A DNA stretch of 64,000 nt, taken from the NCBI GenBank assembly GCA_947179155.2, contig OX359274.1, positions 42,750,564 to 42,814,563 on the forward strand, written 5' to 3'. Source of the stretch: Hedera helix (lineage: Eukaryota > Streptophyta > Magnoliopsida > Apiales > Araliaceae). The position numbers were made by a program, and so were the translations under genes. Positions 34,004 through 47,047 of this stretch are shown in pieces (the first letter of the stretch is position 1; every line of letters begins with the position of its first letter). The notes under the pieces were generated by a model that had not been told where the DNA came from, made no database searches, and saw nothing but the letters and a program-made list of their open reading frames with translations.

Positions 34004-37000
34004 TGTAAGACCCCGAATTTTATGAAATATAAAATTGAATTTTTCTTCATATATATTTTTTCCTGAAATAGTAAGTAGGTAAATCGATAAAGTTAAAAGT
34101 TAAGGATGTTATGTGCAAATTTTATTTTGTCGGACAATATTCGCTTTGTCGGGGAATATTCGTTTGGTCGGGGAATATTCGTTTGGTCCGACGGCGCCGA
34201 AATAACAAATTATTGGTGGACCCCACAACGGAATATTTGTCGGATATAGAAAACGACAGAAATATCCTTTTTAAATAAAAATAGTCAACGAAACTGTTAA
34301 AATACCGGTGATAAAAGAATAGTAGCATATGGTAGTTTATGGTATTTTCTGTAACACACGGTATTGCATAGTGTCTCATATTATTGGTCTGATAATTGAC
34401 ACCGTAACTGTTACGCATCATTCCATCGATAATTGTCACTGCATAATATTTTATATTATCAATTCAATAATTGTTGTTACACAGTATTTTGCATTATTGA
34501 TTTAATAATTGTCATTACACTGTATTTTATATCATTGAGTCAATAATTGTTGCTGCACTGTTTTTAAAATTATTGAACCTAATAATTGTCACAGTAACAT
34601 ATGCACAGTAATTCACATTATTGAATCAATAATTGTCATTACACAGTAACGTATGTTTTCTTTTACATTATTGTTATCTCTATTATGATGTTATTTAAAC
34701 AGTTGTATTTCATTAATTTATTGACTTGATATCTAAGAGCTAACTATACTGTATTTATAACAATTAGTCATAATAATTGAATTGATAAAGTTATTTGTTT
34801 ATAATATAAAGTTAGGTGATTATTAGGTGATATGAAATGAATGGTGTAGATTAAAGTGTGAATTATTGTTGAATAATTGAATTGATTTGTTTATAATATA
34901 AAGTTAGGTGATTATTAGGTGATATGAAATGAATGGTGTAGATTAAAGTGTGAATTTTTGTTGAATAATTGAATTAATTTGTTTATAATATAAAGTTAGG
35001 TGATATGAAATGAATGGTGTAGATTAAAGATAATATAAAATTTAAAATGGATGGTGTAGATTAAAAGATGATCTTTAAATGAATGGTTTAGATTAAAGGA
35101 ATGATAAGATTTTTGGCTATAAATAGAAGCATTAACTTAAGGATTTTTCATAAACTTCCTTACTTGTTCTTTCTTTCTCTCTCTAAATACTTCTTTGTAT
35201 AAGTTCTCTCTAAGTGTTCTTAAGTCATTCCTAGTTTTGAAATCTTTTGCATTCTTCTTTGAATTCCCGAGTGAAATTTTCTTATGTACAGTAACTCTTT
35301 CGAAAAATCATAGTAAATTCATTATTTGTCAGAATTTAATGAATTAAAAGCATGTCTCTTCAGTTTTTCGTCCTCTACAACTTTGAAGAAGGAAGAAAAG
35401 TCATCTGAAATCATCTTCATGCCTTAAAATACTAAAAACCGTAACCTATTCTGATTTTCGTCACTATTTTCAGTCTTAGTTTTGAAAATTCATAACTCAT
35501 TCATATTAACTCCGAATTGAGTGATTCTTGAGTCTATGCCGCCTATCTTTCCGAGAGTAACATTATTTTAAAAACATAAAGAGATTTTAAAAACTCTAGA
35601 AGACTCAAAAGTCAGATTCTTTACTGCTACAAACAAGGAAGGATTTGTTCGGCTATAAACTTGTTTCACAATATCAAGGTAAGGAATATCATTTTTTTTT
35701 CACACTTTTAAACTTACTACGGTAAGGGATGTCATTTTCTTTCATACTCTTAAATTTACTACTCGTAAGGAATATCATCTTCTTTCATATTCTATTATTC
35801 AAACTTACTACGGTAAGGGATTATCATTATTTGATTCTCGAAAATAATATTGTTTCTTTCTTACTCATAAGATGTGTCATTTATTTCCATGTATTAATTT
35901 GTGGGAATAACCTTTCGTATTCATTCATTATTAATCTCTGAGAATAACCTTACGGCGCGGATTATCGCATGTTTGGTGAATAACTCTTTGTACTCAAATT
36001 CTATTAAATTATGGGAATAACCTTACAGCGCGGATTATCGCCTGTTGGTGAATAACCTTTCGTATTTATTTTCATGTATTAAATTATGGGAATAACCTTA
36101 CGGCGCGGATGACCGCCTGTTTGGTGAATAACTCTTTGTACTCAAATTCTATTAAATTGTGGGAATAACTTACGGCGCGGATTATCGCCTGTTGGTGAAT
36201 AACCCTTTGTATTAATTTCCTTCACATTTTTCAAACCTGCTACGGTAAGGGATATTATTTTCTTTCATACTCCTAAATCGAAATTTATTATGGAACTATT
36301 GCTTCTATAATTCCTGAAAATATTATATGTTCCATAATAGATGAACTTCATTATTTCAACTGAACCTTCCTATTTACGTGAACCTTTCTATTGAACTGTA
36401 ACCGTTATTCTGAACTGTGGATCTTGAATATCATTTTTAAATTTCACTCCACATCATGTTGACAATTTGGACATTATTTGAATCTGCACAAAGTAAACTT
36501 CTGATACTTATTGTTTATCCTGTTTCTTCTGTTCATCATTTGTATCACTGTTATTTGTACTAATCATCAAAAATCAAGCTGTTGTGAATATCTGTGGCCG
36601 GGGGCACAGATGTGATATATTTGTTGAACAGATGATAGGTTAAAGGCGATATAATAGGTTAAAGGCGATACATATGTTCGGTGTCTTTTATGGCACGTGG
36701 TGAATGTTCTCTTTGGCCCGTAGTGCAAAGATGAACTGTTGATTGGTATGATTATGACCAAAGGCTGAATCTGGTATAATCATGACCGTTGGTGCTATAT
36801 TGAATATCTTTGGCCCGTAGTGCAAAGATGAACTGTTGATGTGCATGATTATGATCAGGAACTGTGAATTTATATTATCATGACTAATGGTATTTCAGAT
36901 GATAAAAGTTGATGATGTTTTTACGAAAAAGAGAAGCGAGTGGACATTATAGTCTGCATTATTCTTCTAATAGATTGCTCATTCCGCTGCTATTATTGAT

Positions 37001-37406
37001 CTGAACATTGTTTAAGAATTTAACTGCAGTTTTGATATAAACCTTGTATTCTATTGTATTCTATCAAGAACTCAACTGTTGAAGGCTAATGATAATTTAT
37101 TCGTCATTATCTTAGTCATGATATTTCTTACTGGGCTATTTGAGCTCACCCTTTCTTTTGTTCCATTGTTTTTCAATAGGAGATGAAAACATAACAGGGT
37201 CTAGCCGGGGAATGGAGTGAGGGTCCGAGGAATAGTTATCATAGTCTTCACGTTTAGTAAAATAGTGTGGCAATAATAGTGAAGACTTAGTTGTGTATTA
37301 TTATACACTGTATTGTAGTACGTTGTGCTTTGTTGTAATAATTTTGTTGTAGTATTTTGACGACTCAAGTTTGGGCTGTGTGGGCCCAGATTTGGGGGAC
37401 GTCACA
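34004..37406 (+). repeat. LTR3 of element A (3403 bp)
   Basis: Carries the same 11-bp insertion state and length as LTR2. One private change was noticed at about 34656 (T where the others have C). TATA box at 35118. Confidence 0.92.
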
Positions 37407-37856
37407 GTTGGTATCAGAGCCATATAACGAAGAGCCCCGAGCCTCTCGCTGGTGACTTCCTAGGGAAAGGGGATGCACCGAAGCCAGACTCTCCGTAGGG
37501 GACGCCTATTGTACAGGTGGCAAACTGATAGGTACCATTGTGAGGTGCTGTCCCTATGGTGGGATGTGATCACAGTTGGCATCAGAGCTTAGGGATATGG
37601 TCTTTAATGGAGATCTGGGGTTAGAACTAGGAGGGGAGAGACGAATAGAATCAATCACTAGTGTGTCCTACCTAAATTAGATTTTGTTATCTAACGAATT
37701 GATTTGAATGTAGGAACAGGAAGTGATGAGTCAGTTTGTTTGAACTAACAATTATTTTGTGACCACAGTTTAGTATGGCATCTGAAAATCAGGAGGATAA
37801 CTATGAAATGCCCGGTACGTCAATTTCGGGGACGAAATTTCATAAGGAGGGGAGGT
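37407..37856 (+). mobile_element. Internal segment 3 of element A (450 bp)
   Basis: Primer-binding site at 37408-37421, small ORF at 37775-37861, polypurine tract at 37844-37855. Same length as segments 1 and 2. Confidence 0.88.
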
Positions 37857-40507
37857 TGTAAGACCCCGAATTTTATGAAATATAAAATTGAATTTTTCTT
37901 CATATATATTTTTTCCTGAAATAGTAAGTAGGTAAATCGATAAAGTTAAAAGTTAAGGATGTTATGTGCAAATTTTATTTTGTCGGACAATATTCGCTTT
38001 GTCGGGGAATATTCGTTTGGTCGGGGAATATTCGTTTGGTCCGACGGCGCCGAAATAACAAATTATTGGTGGACCCCACAACGGAATATTTGTCGGATAT
38101 AGAAAACGACAGAAATATCCTTTTTAAATAAAAATAGTCAACGAAACTGTTAAAATACCGGTGATAAAAGAATAGTAGCATATGGTAGTTTATGGTATTT
38201 TCTGTAACACACGGTATTGCATAGTGTCTCATATTATTGGTCTGATAATTGACACCGTAACTGTTACGCATCATTCCATCGATAATTGTCACTGCATAAT
38301 ATTTTATATTATCAATTCAATAATTGTTGTTACACAGTATTTTGCATTATTGATTTAATAATTGTCATTACACTGTATTTTATATCATTGAGTCAATAAT
38401 TGTTGCTGCACTGTTTTTAAAATTATTGAACCTAATAATTGTCACAGTAACATATGCACAGTAATTCACATTATTGAATCAATAATTGTCATTACACAGT
38501 AACGTATGCTTTATTTTACATTATTGTTATCTCTATTATGATGTTATTTAAACAGTTGTATTTCATTAATTTATTGACTTGATATCTAAGAGCTAACTAT
38601 ACTGTATTTATAACAATTAGTCATAATAATTGAATTGATAAAGTTATTTGTTTATAATATAAAGTTAGGTGATTATTAGGTGATATGAAATGAATGGTGT
38701 AGATTAAAGTGTGAATTATTGTTGAATAATTGAATTGATTTGTTTATAATATAAAGTTAGGTGATATGAAATGAATGGTGTAGATTAAAGTGTGAATTTT
38801 TGTTGAATAATTGAATTAATTTGTTTATAATATAAAGTTAGGTGATATGAAATGAATGGTGTAGATTAAAGATAATATAAAATTTAAAATGGATGGTGTA
38901 GATTAAAAGATGATCTTTAAATGAATGGTTTAGATTAAAGGAATGATAAGATTTTTGGCTATAAATAGAAGCATTAACTTAAGGATTTTTCATAAACTTC
39001 CTTACTTGTTCTTTCTTTCTCTCTCTAAATACTTCTTTGTATAAGTTCTCTCTAAGTGTTCTTAAGTCATTCCTAGTTTTGAAATCTTTTGCATTCTTCT
39101 TTGAATTCCCGAGTGAAATTTTCTTATGTACAGTAACTCTTTCGAAAAATCATAGTAAATTCATTATTTGTCAGAATTTAATGAATTAAAAGCATGTCTC
39201 TTCAGTTTTTCGTCCTCTACAACTTTGAAGAAGGAAGAAAAGTCATCTGAAATCATCTTCATGCCTTAAAATACTAAAAACCGTAACCTATTCTGATTTT
39301 CGTCACTATTTTCAGTCTTAGTTTTGAAAATTCATAACTCATTCATATTAACTCCGAATTGAGTGATTCTTGAGTCTATGCCGCCTATCTTTCCGAGAGT
39401 AACATTATTTTAAAAACATAAAGAGATTTTAAAAACTCTAGAAGACTCAAAAGTCAGATTCTTTACTGCTACAAACAAGGAAGGATTTGTTCGGCTATAA
39501 ACTTGTTTCACAATATCAAGGTAAGGAATATCATTTTTTTTTCACACTTTTAAACTTACTACGGTAAGGGATGTCATTTTCTTTCATACTCTTAAATTTA
39601 CTACTCGTAAGGAATATCATCTTCTTTCATATTCTATTATTCAAACTTACTACGGTAAGGGATTATCATTATTTGATTCTCGAAAATAATATTGTTTCTT
39701 TCTTACTCATAAGATGTGTCATTTATTTCCATGTATTAATTTGTGGGAATAACCTTTCGTATTCATTCATTATTAATCTCTGAGAATAACCTTACGGCGC
39801 GGATTATCGCATGTTTGGTGAATAACTCTTTGTACTCAAATTCTATTAAATTATGGGAATAACCTTACAACGCGGATTATCGCCTGTTGGTGAATAACCT
39901 TTCGTATTTATTTTCATGTATTAAATTATGGGAATAACCTTACGGCGCGGATGACCGCCTGTTTGGTGAATAACTCTTTGTACTCAAATTCTATTAAATT
40001 GTGGGAATAACATACGGCGCGGATTATCGCCTGTTGGTGAATAACCCTTTGTATTAATTTCCTTCACCTTTTTCAAACCTGCTACGGTAAGGGGTAATAT
40101 TTTCTTTCATACTCCTAAATCGAAATTTATTATGGAACTATTGCTTCTATAATTCCTGAAAATATTATATGTTCCATAATAGATGAACTTCATTATTTCA
40201 ACTGAACCTTCCTATTTACGTGAACCTTTCTATTGAACTGTAACCGTTATTCTGAACTGTGGATCTTGAAGATCATTTTTAAATTTCACTCCACATCATG
40301 TTGACAATTTGGACATTATTTGAATCTGCACAAAGTAAACTTCTGATACTTATTGTTTATCCTGTTTCTTCTGTTCATCATTTGTATCACTGTTATTTGT
40401 ACTAATCATCAAAAATCAAGCTGTTGTGAATATCTGTGGCCGGGGGCACAGATGTGATATATTTGTTGAACAGATGATAGGTTAAAGGCGATATAATAGG
40501 TTAAAGG
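37857..40507 (+). repeat. LTR4 of element A, left part (interrupted by element B)
   Basis: The 5' 2651 bp of the last LTR. It lacks the 11-bp unit, like LTR1. Private changes against LTR1-3 are seen at about 38513, 39870, 40012, 40068, 40094 and 40270. It ends in the AAAGG duplicated by element B. Confidence 0.9.
40503..40507. repeat. Target-site duplication of element B, left copy (AAAGG)
   Basis: Five bases before the first base of element B. An identical AAAGG follows it at 51385-51389. LTR1-3 carry the uninterrupted site with a single AAAGG followed by CGATACATATG. Confidence 0.93.
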
Positions 40508-41652
40508 TGTGACGACCCCGAATCCGGGTCCCTCGAACCTCGGACTCGGTTCATCACAGGTACAACCTTTTCCTTATTGTTCATGAATTACAACAATATT
40601 ATAATTGCTAAATAATCATTTATTTACAATTTTACATCATCTCTTTCTATTCCAGAATCGAAATCTTTATACATTCCTAGTATGTCTTAATATCATATAT
40701 GATACGACATTCTATTACAATCAACTTGAATATTTAACACTCATATAATATACCAACTAAGTATTATACTACACAATCATTTACCTGTCCAATTCGGACT
40801 GATATCTACAACAAATATTTAGATCTTCAGTGAAAGTAATATGCTTTCCTGTTCCTTGATCTTTATCGAGAACTTCAAATAATTTGCACTATCTGAAAAT
40901 GTTGGTTTAGGCAAGAGTGAGCACGACGGCTCAGCAAGTCTAACAGATAACACATAACACATAGTTCATGTTTATACATGCTTCTCATGCTTCATACATT
41001 ACATTATATGAATGCATCATGGTTCTCATGCTTCGCATTTATTCATGCAACATACTGATCATGCATTGGAATGAATACATGACATACAATTCAACTTATT
41101 CAATTAATTCAGGCTTTCTATCATATAGAATCAACACATCTCATATGGTTTCACAAAAACATATTTAATTCAAATTATCACATGCTTCAAGTGTACACAT
41201 AACAGTTATACACATAGTAACAATATCTGAAAAACTTGCCTGGTTCGCTTTTACCAGTTATGTTTATTTGCGTCTTTCGTTCAACCTACAATTTATATAG
41301 GAAATTGACATAATCATTAGATGCAATGACTATTACTTAGTCTTTATATAATACTCTAACTTTAAATTATTAACTCTTAAGATGTCCGACAAACGAATCC
41401 TTAAGTTCCGGACAAAACCCTAGCCCAAACCTAGTTGGACATGTCGGGTACACTTAACCAACTTACGCATTTACTATACGTTCATCGTACGAGTAACTTT
41501 TAATAAGTTGTCTAAAATTTAGTCACAATGGACTACTTACATCTGTTTAATTTAATTAAACATTCTTCTTTTTCATAACTTAATGATTCAGACATTTAAT
41601 AATGTACCAAATACCTCAAAATATTATCTACCTTTGATAACATACAACTATA

Positions 41653-42212
41653 TTCAAATATTATTAACCATTTAATAATATTTTAAACCTCTTATTAATA
41701 TTATTATCCATTTAATAATATTTTAATCACTCATTAATATTATTAACCATTTAATAATATTTTAATCACACATTAATATTATTAACCATTTAATAATATT
41801 TTAATCACTTATTAATATTATTATCCATTTAATAATATTTTAATCACTTATTAATATTATTAACCATTTAATAATATTTTAATCACACATTAATATTATT
41901 AACCATTTAATAATATTTTAATCACTTATTAATATTATTAACTATTTAATAATATTTTAATCACACATTAATATTATTAACCATTTAATAATATTTTAAT
42001 CACTTATTAATATTATTATCCATTTAATAATATTTTAATCACACATTAATATTATTAACCATTTAATAATATTTTAATCACTTATTAATATTATTATCCA
42101 TTTAATAATATTTTAATCACTTCTTAATAATATTAACTATTTAATAATATTTTAATCACACATTAATATTATTAACCATTTAATAATATTTTAATCACTC
42201 ATTAATAAACTA
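41653..42212. repeat. Array of about 14 39-bp hairpin repeats in the element B left LTR
   Basis: The repeat core is AATATTATTAACCATTTAAT followed by AATATT. AATATTATTA and TAATAATATT are perfect reverse complements around a 6-base ACCATT loop, so each unit can form its own hairpin. Variants at the loop edge and spacer (TCACAC, TCACTT, TCACTC) alternate along the array. Confidence 0.9.
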
Positions 42213-42329
42213 CATATATTAGTTTATTATACGAACATACTCATTTTACACTTATATGAACTTAAATTTTCATAAAAATCCAACCCGGACCGAACCGACC
42301 CGACCCGGACGACAAAAAAAACTCTGATG

Positions 42330-42440
42330 GAGTAGCGAGGTCGCCCCGTAAGGTGGCGCGGCCGCCCCGGATAACTAAACAACACAAAAACCACCTGGTG
42401 GAGTGGGGCGGCCGCCCCGTAAAGTAGCGAGGCCGCCCCG
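42330..42440. repeat. GC-rich GGCCGCCCCG repeats in the element B left LTR
   Basis: Four near copies of a (G/T)CGCCCCG(T/G) motif next to GAGTAGCGAGG or GTGGCGCGG within about 110 bp, in an otherwise AT-rich LTR. The same block is in the right LTR near 48911-49020. Confidence 0.75.
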
Positions 42441-43238
42441 GTCATGCAGCAAATTTTCACAGTTTGGGCTGTCCGACCCTCCTTCGCTCCGACAGCCATA
42501 ACTTCCTCATACGGAAACATTTTGGGGTGATTCTTGAGTCCATTCTCATCAGAATTTCCCCCTCTACAATTTCTCTTTAGAACACAAATCCAAATTCCAA
42601 ACGGATCTATGCTTAAAATCGCTCACAATGCAACCTAGGGTTTTAAAATCAACATGCTTGGGGGAAAAATCCATAACTTCTTTATTTTTCCACATTTTTG
42701 AAAGATTCAAGTTGGGTTTTCTTAAAACCTCATAGAGGTAACTTTTTAGCCATAGAAATCCAATTTCCAACTTTTACATTTTAAACTACAACATTAAATA
42801 GCGCATAGCTACCTAGGTTTTTACCGGTAAAGCTTAATATAGACATTTCTTGCATTTTTATGCATACCGCTCATACCAAAACATGATTTAACTATATCAA
42901 ACCATGATTCTACCAATATAACATAGCTTAAGACTTTTAGAGCATCAAAATAACTTTTGATCGGTTAAAAATATATTTTAACCGTTCAAATCATACCTAA
43001 ACTATAAAAATGAACTAAAGAAGGGTTAGAGCACATTTTAACCTTATGGACTTGTGTGCTCTTCTTCTTCTCCTTCCAAAGAATGATGTGAAGCTTTGTG
43101 TCATCCACCAAGCTTTACCTCTAGCAATATTTTCCACACTCACAAGTGTTCTCTCTATATTTCTCTCAAATGCTCTCTATTTTCTTCTCTTGAGCTCTAG
43201 CAAATGACCAAACAAACATGACAAGGGTGTGGAGTACT

Positions 43239-43247
43239 CTATTTATA
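43239..43247 (-). promoter_or_regulatory. TATA box of element B LTR
   Basis: TATAAATAG on the minus strand, about 1.57 kb from the LTR start, followed by sequence typical of a transcription start. The matching site in the other LTR is 49818-49826. Confidence 0.6.
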
Positions 43248-43514
43248 GAGTCTCCTTAATTATCATCAACTCTCCCTAATTCACCAACATAGTCAAATTA
43301 GTGCTAATTAGGATACTATTTGATGGATGGACATGTTGAATGACTAAGTGATTGACTAGAGTGGTTGAGCAACCTTGTCCTTTAAGAGATTTTCCAAGCA
43401 AGCTCATGCAACACTCCACCCCCTTGTGGGGCCCCTTAAATCTCAGCAAAATGGGATTTAATCCCCCATTTTTGCTTTATTTTTATAGCTTAAATATACA
43501 TATATACATCTATA

Positions 43515-43560
<46 letters not shown>

Positions 43561-44811
43561 CTTATATATATAAATGTTGACCAATTTTGACTACCATTTG
43601 GGCTCCACATTGGACTCTAGGATTTAATATATTGGGCTCATCCAATTAATTGGTTTGGGCTCAATTTAATTATTACATTGGGCTAACATTATATACCCTA
43701 TGTTACATTTAATTAAAACAAGCATTGGGCTTGATTAATTATAACTTGAATCAAGGTTTAATTAATTACATGGACTACTAGGTTAATTTATTTAACTTAG
43801 TTTAATACATCAATTGGACTTGTAATATAATCCAATTAGACTTACCTTTAATTATTCTACCACATTGGGTTACATAATTAACTCATCCATAGTTAATTCT
43901 CATCACTACCTTTCTTCCTCTAACAATTAACCAATGTTTGGTTAATTCTCTATCTTGCCTACCAACTAGGGTTATTCAATTAACCCTACATTAGTTAATT
44001 CTCTACACTCAACAATATCTCCCAACACTTTGACCAACATTGGACTTTTAAATTTGGACTTAATATTTGGGTTACTAGTTTATTGTGCATTGGGCTCCTT
44101 TATTTAATTATTTGGGCTACCCAACACAAGGCACACATCTTTATATCTTGGGCTAGGTAATTAACTTAATTGGACTTATATTAATTACTTCTTGGACTAT
44201 TAATCAACATAACATTTGGGCTTATTATTTAATTACCCACTTCATACCAATATTTTCATATTGGGCTAACATCTATAATCCTTTTGGGCTAGTCCACTAG
44301 TAGTAATTAAATTACTTGAACTCTATACCACAACTTAATAATTAAGTTAATTATTTAATCAATTAACTTCTTAATATTGTCATTCTAGACAAACTTTCTA
44401 GTTTTTTATATAACTTTAATTCATAACTAATATAATTAACATAATTAATTATATTTCACGACTTTCATTCTTACTTCATATTTAAACTAATTAATTTATT
44501 AGTTTTATTGAGTATTAATTTACTCATCTTCTTGTTTGGCTAACAAACACAACTCTAGGAATATATAACTATGTATATATATCCTTATAACCGTCTTCAC
44601 TTCTCAAATAAATTTATTTCTTTAATAAATTCTCTATATGCATCATAAAATATTTTCATATTTAATTTCTAACAAATACATTATGTTAAAAAAAAATTGT
44701 TTACCCATTTTCTACATATCTTACTTCTCACATTCTAGGTTTTAAACATTAACCTTTAATAAAATCAATTAAGATATTATTTAAAATCTTGAAAATATCT
44801 GGGATATTACA

Positions 44812-47047
44812 TTCACCCCTTCTTATAAGAATTTCGTCCCCGAAATTATCTCATATTCATTTCTAACAAATTTTCATCTCTGAATATATATCTCCATTCA
44901 TCACATTCTATGACCACCCTTTTCTAGGAAGTTCATACTTCTCACAATTCCAGAACAATGGAATATCTTGCAGAATAATAAATTGAAAATCAATATCTTA
45001 TAAAAGAATAAATTGAAAATCAAAATATTCATTAAAACTTTCATACTATTCTGAGGAGTCATAAAGACTGTGAACATACTGCGAGAATGTTTATCAATCA
45101 CAAAGACTGAAAACATACCACAATGGTTTCGTACGCTAGGTGATCAGCCTATCGTACTCTAGCGCTGTGCACAACGACTTCTCTTGGGGTCGAACTCTTT
45201 GAATTTACCAACCCATATCAGCATGCCACCACTGTTGGGCGCCCCCTCGCGGGTTCTTTATTCATGGCTCTGACATATCCCCCATTATGGGGTTGTTCAC
45301 CTCAGACTTACTACAAAATTCCGCTCCAGCATAAGTTGGATTGGAAAATAAAACTTGAGTCATTTCTGACCAAAAGTGTCCAGTCAAAATAAATGACGTA
45401 GACTCACATCATTGAACTGTTCGTATATTACGACTCAAAAATCATTTCAGATTAGTTAAAGTAACTAAAATTCATTTATAGGACTTCATGATACCGCACC
45501 GTTGCAACAGTGCGTTGAGGATTCCGTCTTTTTCATCTCTGCACCATGGCTTTAATGGCGTGTGATGATTTTATAAATACATTTTGATATTTTCAAATCA
45601 ATTTGTCTAGCCGAAACAATTAGCATAGACTCTTCTTTAAACATTTCAAAATACTGAAAATTATTTTATGACTTTGTCATCTTACATCATACCATAGTGG
45701 GCTTAAAAATACATCCAACACTAGGTTACTCTGCATTAATGACTCCATCGTTTATCATCTTATCACAAGTAACGATGGACTTCTCCACACCTCGTGTTAC
45801 TGCGACTTAATAATAAAACAAGAAAATTCATTTGTCTTTTCAAAAGCACAACAGTGCGAATTTGGCACGATTTTAAGAATTTCAAAGTCTAGCATAGCTA
45901 GAAGATTTGGAATATCCTAAAACCTCAAAACACCTCAAATTTTTCCTCCACATTCTTTTCCAGCTTAATAACTATATCTAGTATAGCCTTAACCTGACTA
46001 CTTAACTCTATCCATACTCACTGTTCATCAAACTCACCACGTATTTGGGTTCAGGAACTTACCACAATCATATGGTTTGAGGAACTTGTCCTAGTCAGGC
46101 CAAAGTCGCCCATTCGCTGAGGGGTTCCACCACATAACTATGAGTCACGAACTTTCCATGCGTGTCGGTTCTCAGAACACGAACTTAACTTAACATCCTC
46201 TACCTATTCATTATACATGAGAAAAGAATCACCTTTTCAACATTCATATAACAAATAGCGCGACACCAGGTTTCAATCGATTATCACTATAGGAAGCTAA
46301 GTGGTCGTCAAACCAAACACAATCTCCCGCCCATACAAGAAATTGGTCAACTCGGCCACTAATCAATATAGAAAGTTAAGCGGTCGTTAAACCAAGAACA
46401 AATACATCAGTTTCCCAACTCTTCAACACTGTAAGGAACACCTGCCATCAGTGCATACGTTTATTCTACGATACACACTGATCGTGCCAAGTTTCGCAGC
46501 AGCATCTCCCAAATTGGTTCGCTGACATATCATAGCCCCCGCCCATACAAGGGTTCGTTCAACTCAACCACTATATTAATATAGGAAGCTAAGCGGTTCT
46601 AAAATCAAGCACAAATCCATACAAGGAATCGTACAGCTCAACCACTAATATGAGTCATCAATTAAAAACCCCCAAACCTCTAATTTTTTCTTAACTGAAT
46701 ACGAATTCTATCCATTCATATTTTAACACATCTGCCTCATTACGAGTTCATCTCTCTAGATCATTTCATGACCTTATTAGCATTTTCTTTATGCTTCTCA
46801 AAATCTTATCATAAGATATTTTTTATCACTTCTTCAAATTTGGTACAACATGACCTTTTTCATCTCTCTTATATCTTCTTAAATCCATCTTTGGATAATC
46901 TTCTATATATGAATTTTTCAAATTCATCTTTTATAACTTAAACTCTTCCGGAGTTTATTCATTTATCATTTTACTTATCTTCTACTACGGTTATAGCCTA
47001 AGGTACTCTTACCTAAGGTTTATAACCTATCAGCTCTGATACCAACT
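44812..47047 (-). mobile_element. Internal region of element B (2236 bp, non-coding)
   Basis: The primer-binding site is at 47033-47045 (minus strand), two bases from the LTR. The polypurine tract, AAGAAGGGG read on the minus strand, lies at about 44815-44825. No frame of useful length or recognisable retroviral domain is present on either strand. Three imperfect copies of an (A/G)GAA(A/G)(C/G)TAAG(T/C)GGTCGT-like block lie at about 46280-46620. A GTCAGAGCCAT-like segment near 45266-45280 resembles the sequence beside element A primer sites. Confidence 0.8.

Larger units (their letters stand above)
40508..44811 (-). repeat. 3' LTR of element B (left copy, 4304 bp)
   Basis: Differs from the other LTR by about 14 single bases seen by eye, one fewer 39-bp repeat unit, and 6 bp in a TA microsatellite (43509-43569). 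Contains a TATA box at 43239-43247 on the minus strand and a GC-rich block near 42330-42440. Confidence 0.92.

Noticed and set aside
41653..42212. CRISPR-like array
   Set aside because: The 39-bp units are contiguous without unique spacers, and the context is a plant LTR, so it is a minisatellite.
42227..42520. 97-aa frame in the element B LTR
   Set aside because: It is open because of the GC-rich repeat block and is copied with the LTR. There is no family resemblance and no support as a coding gene.
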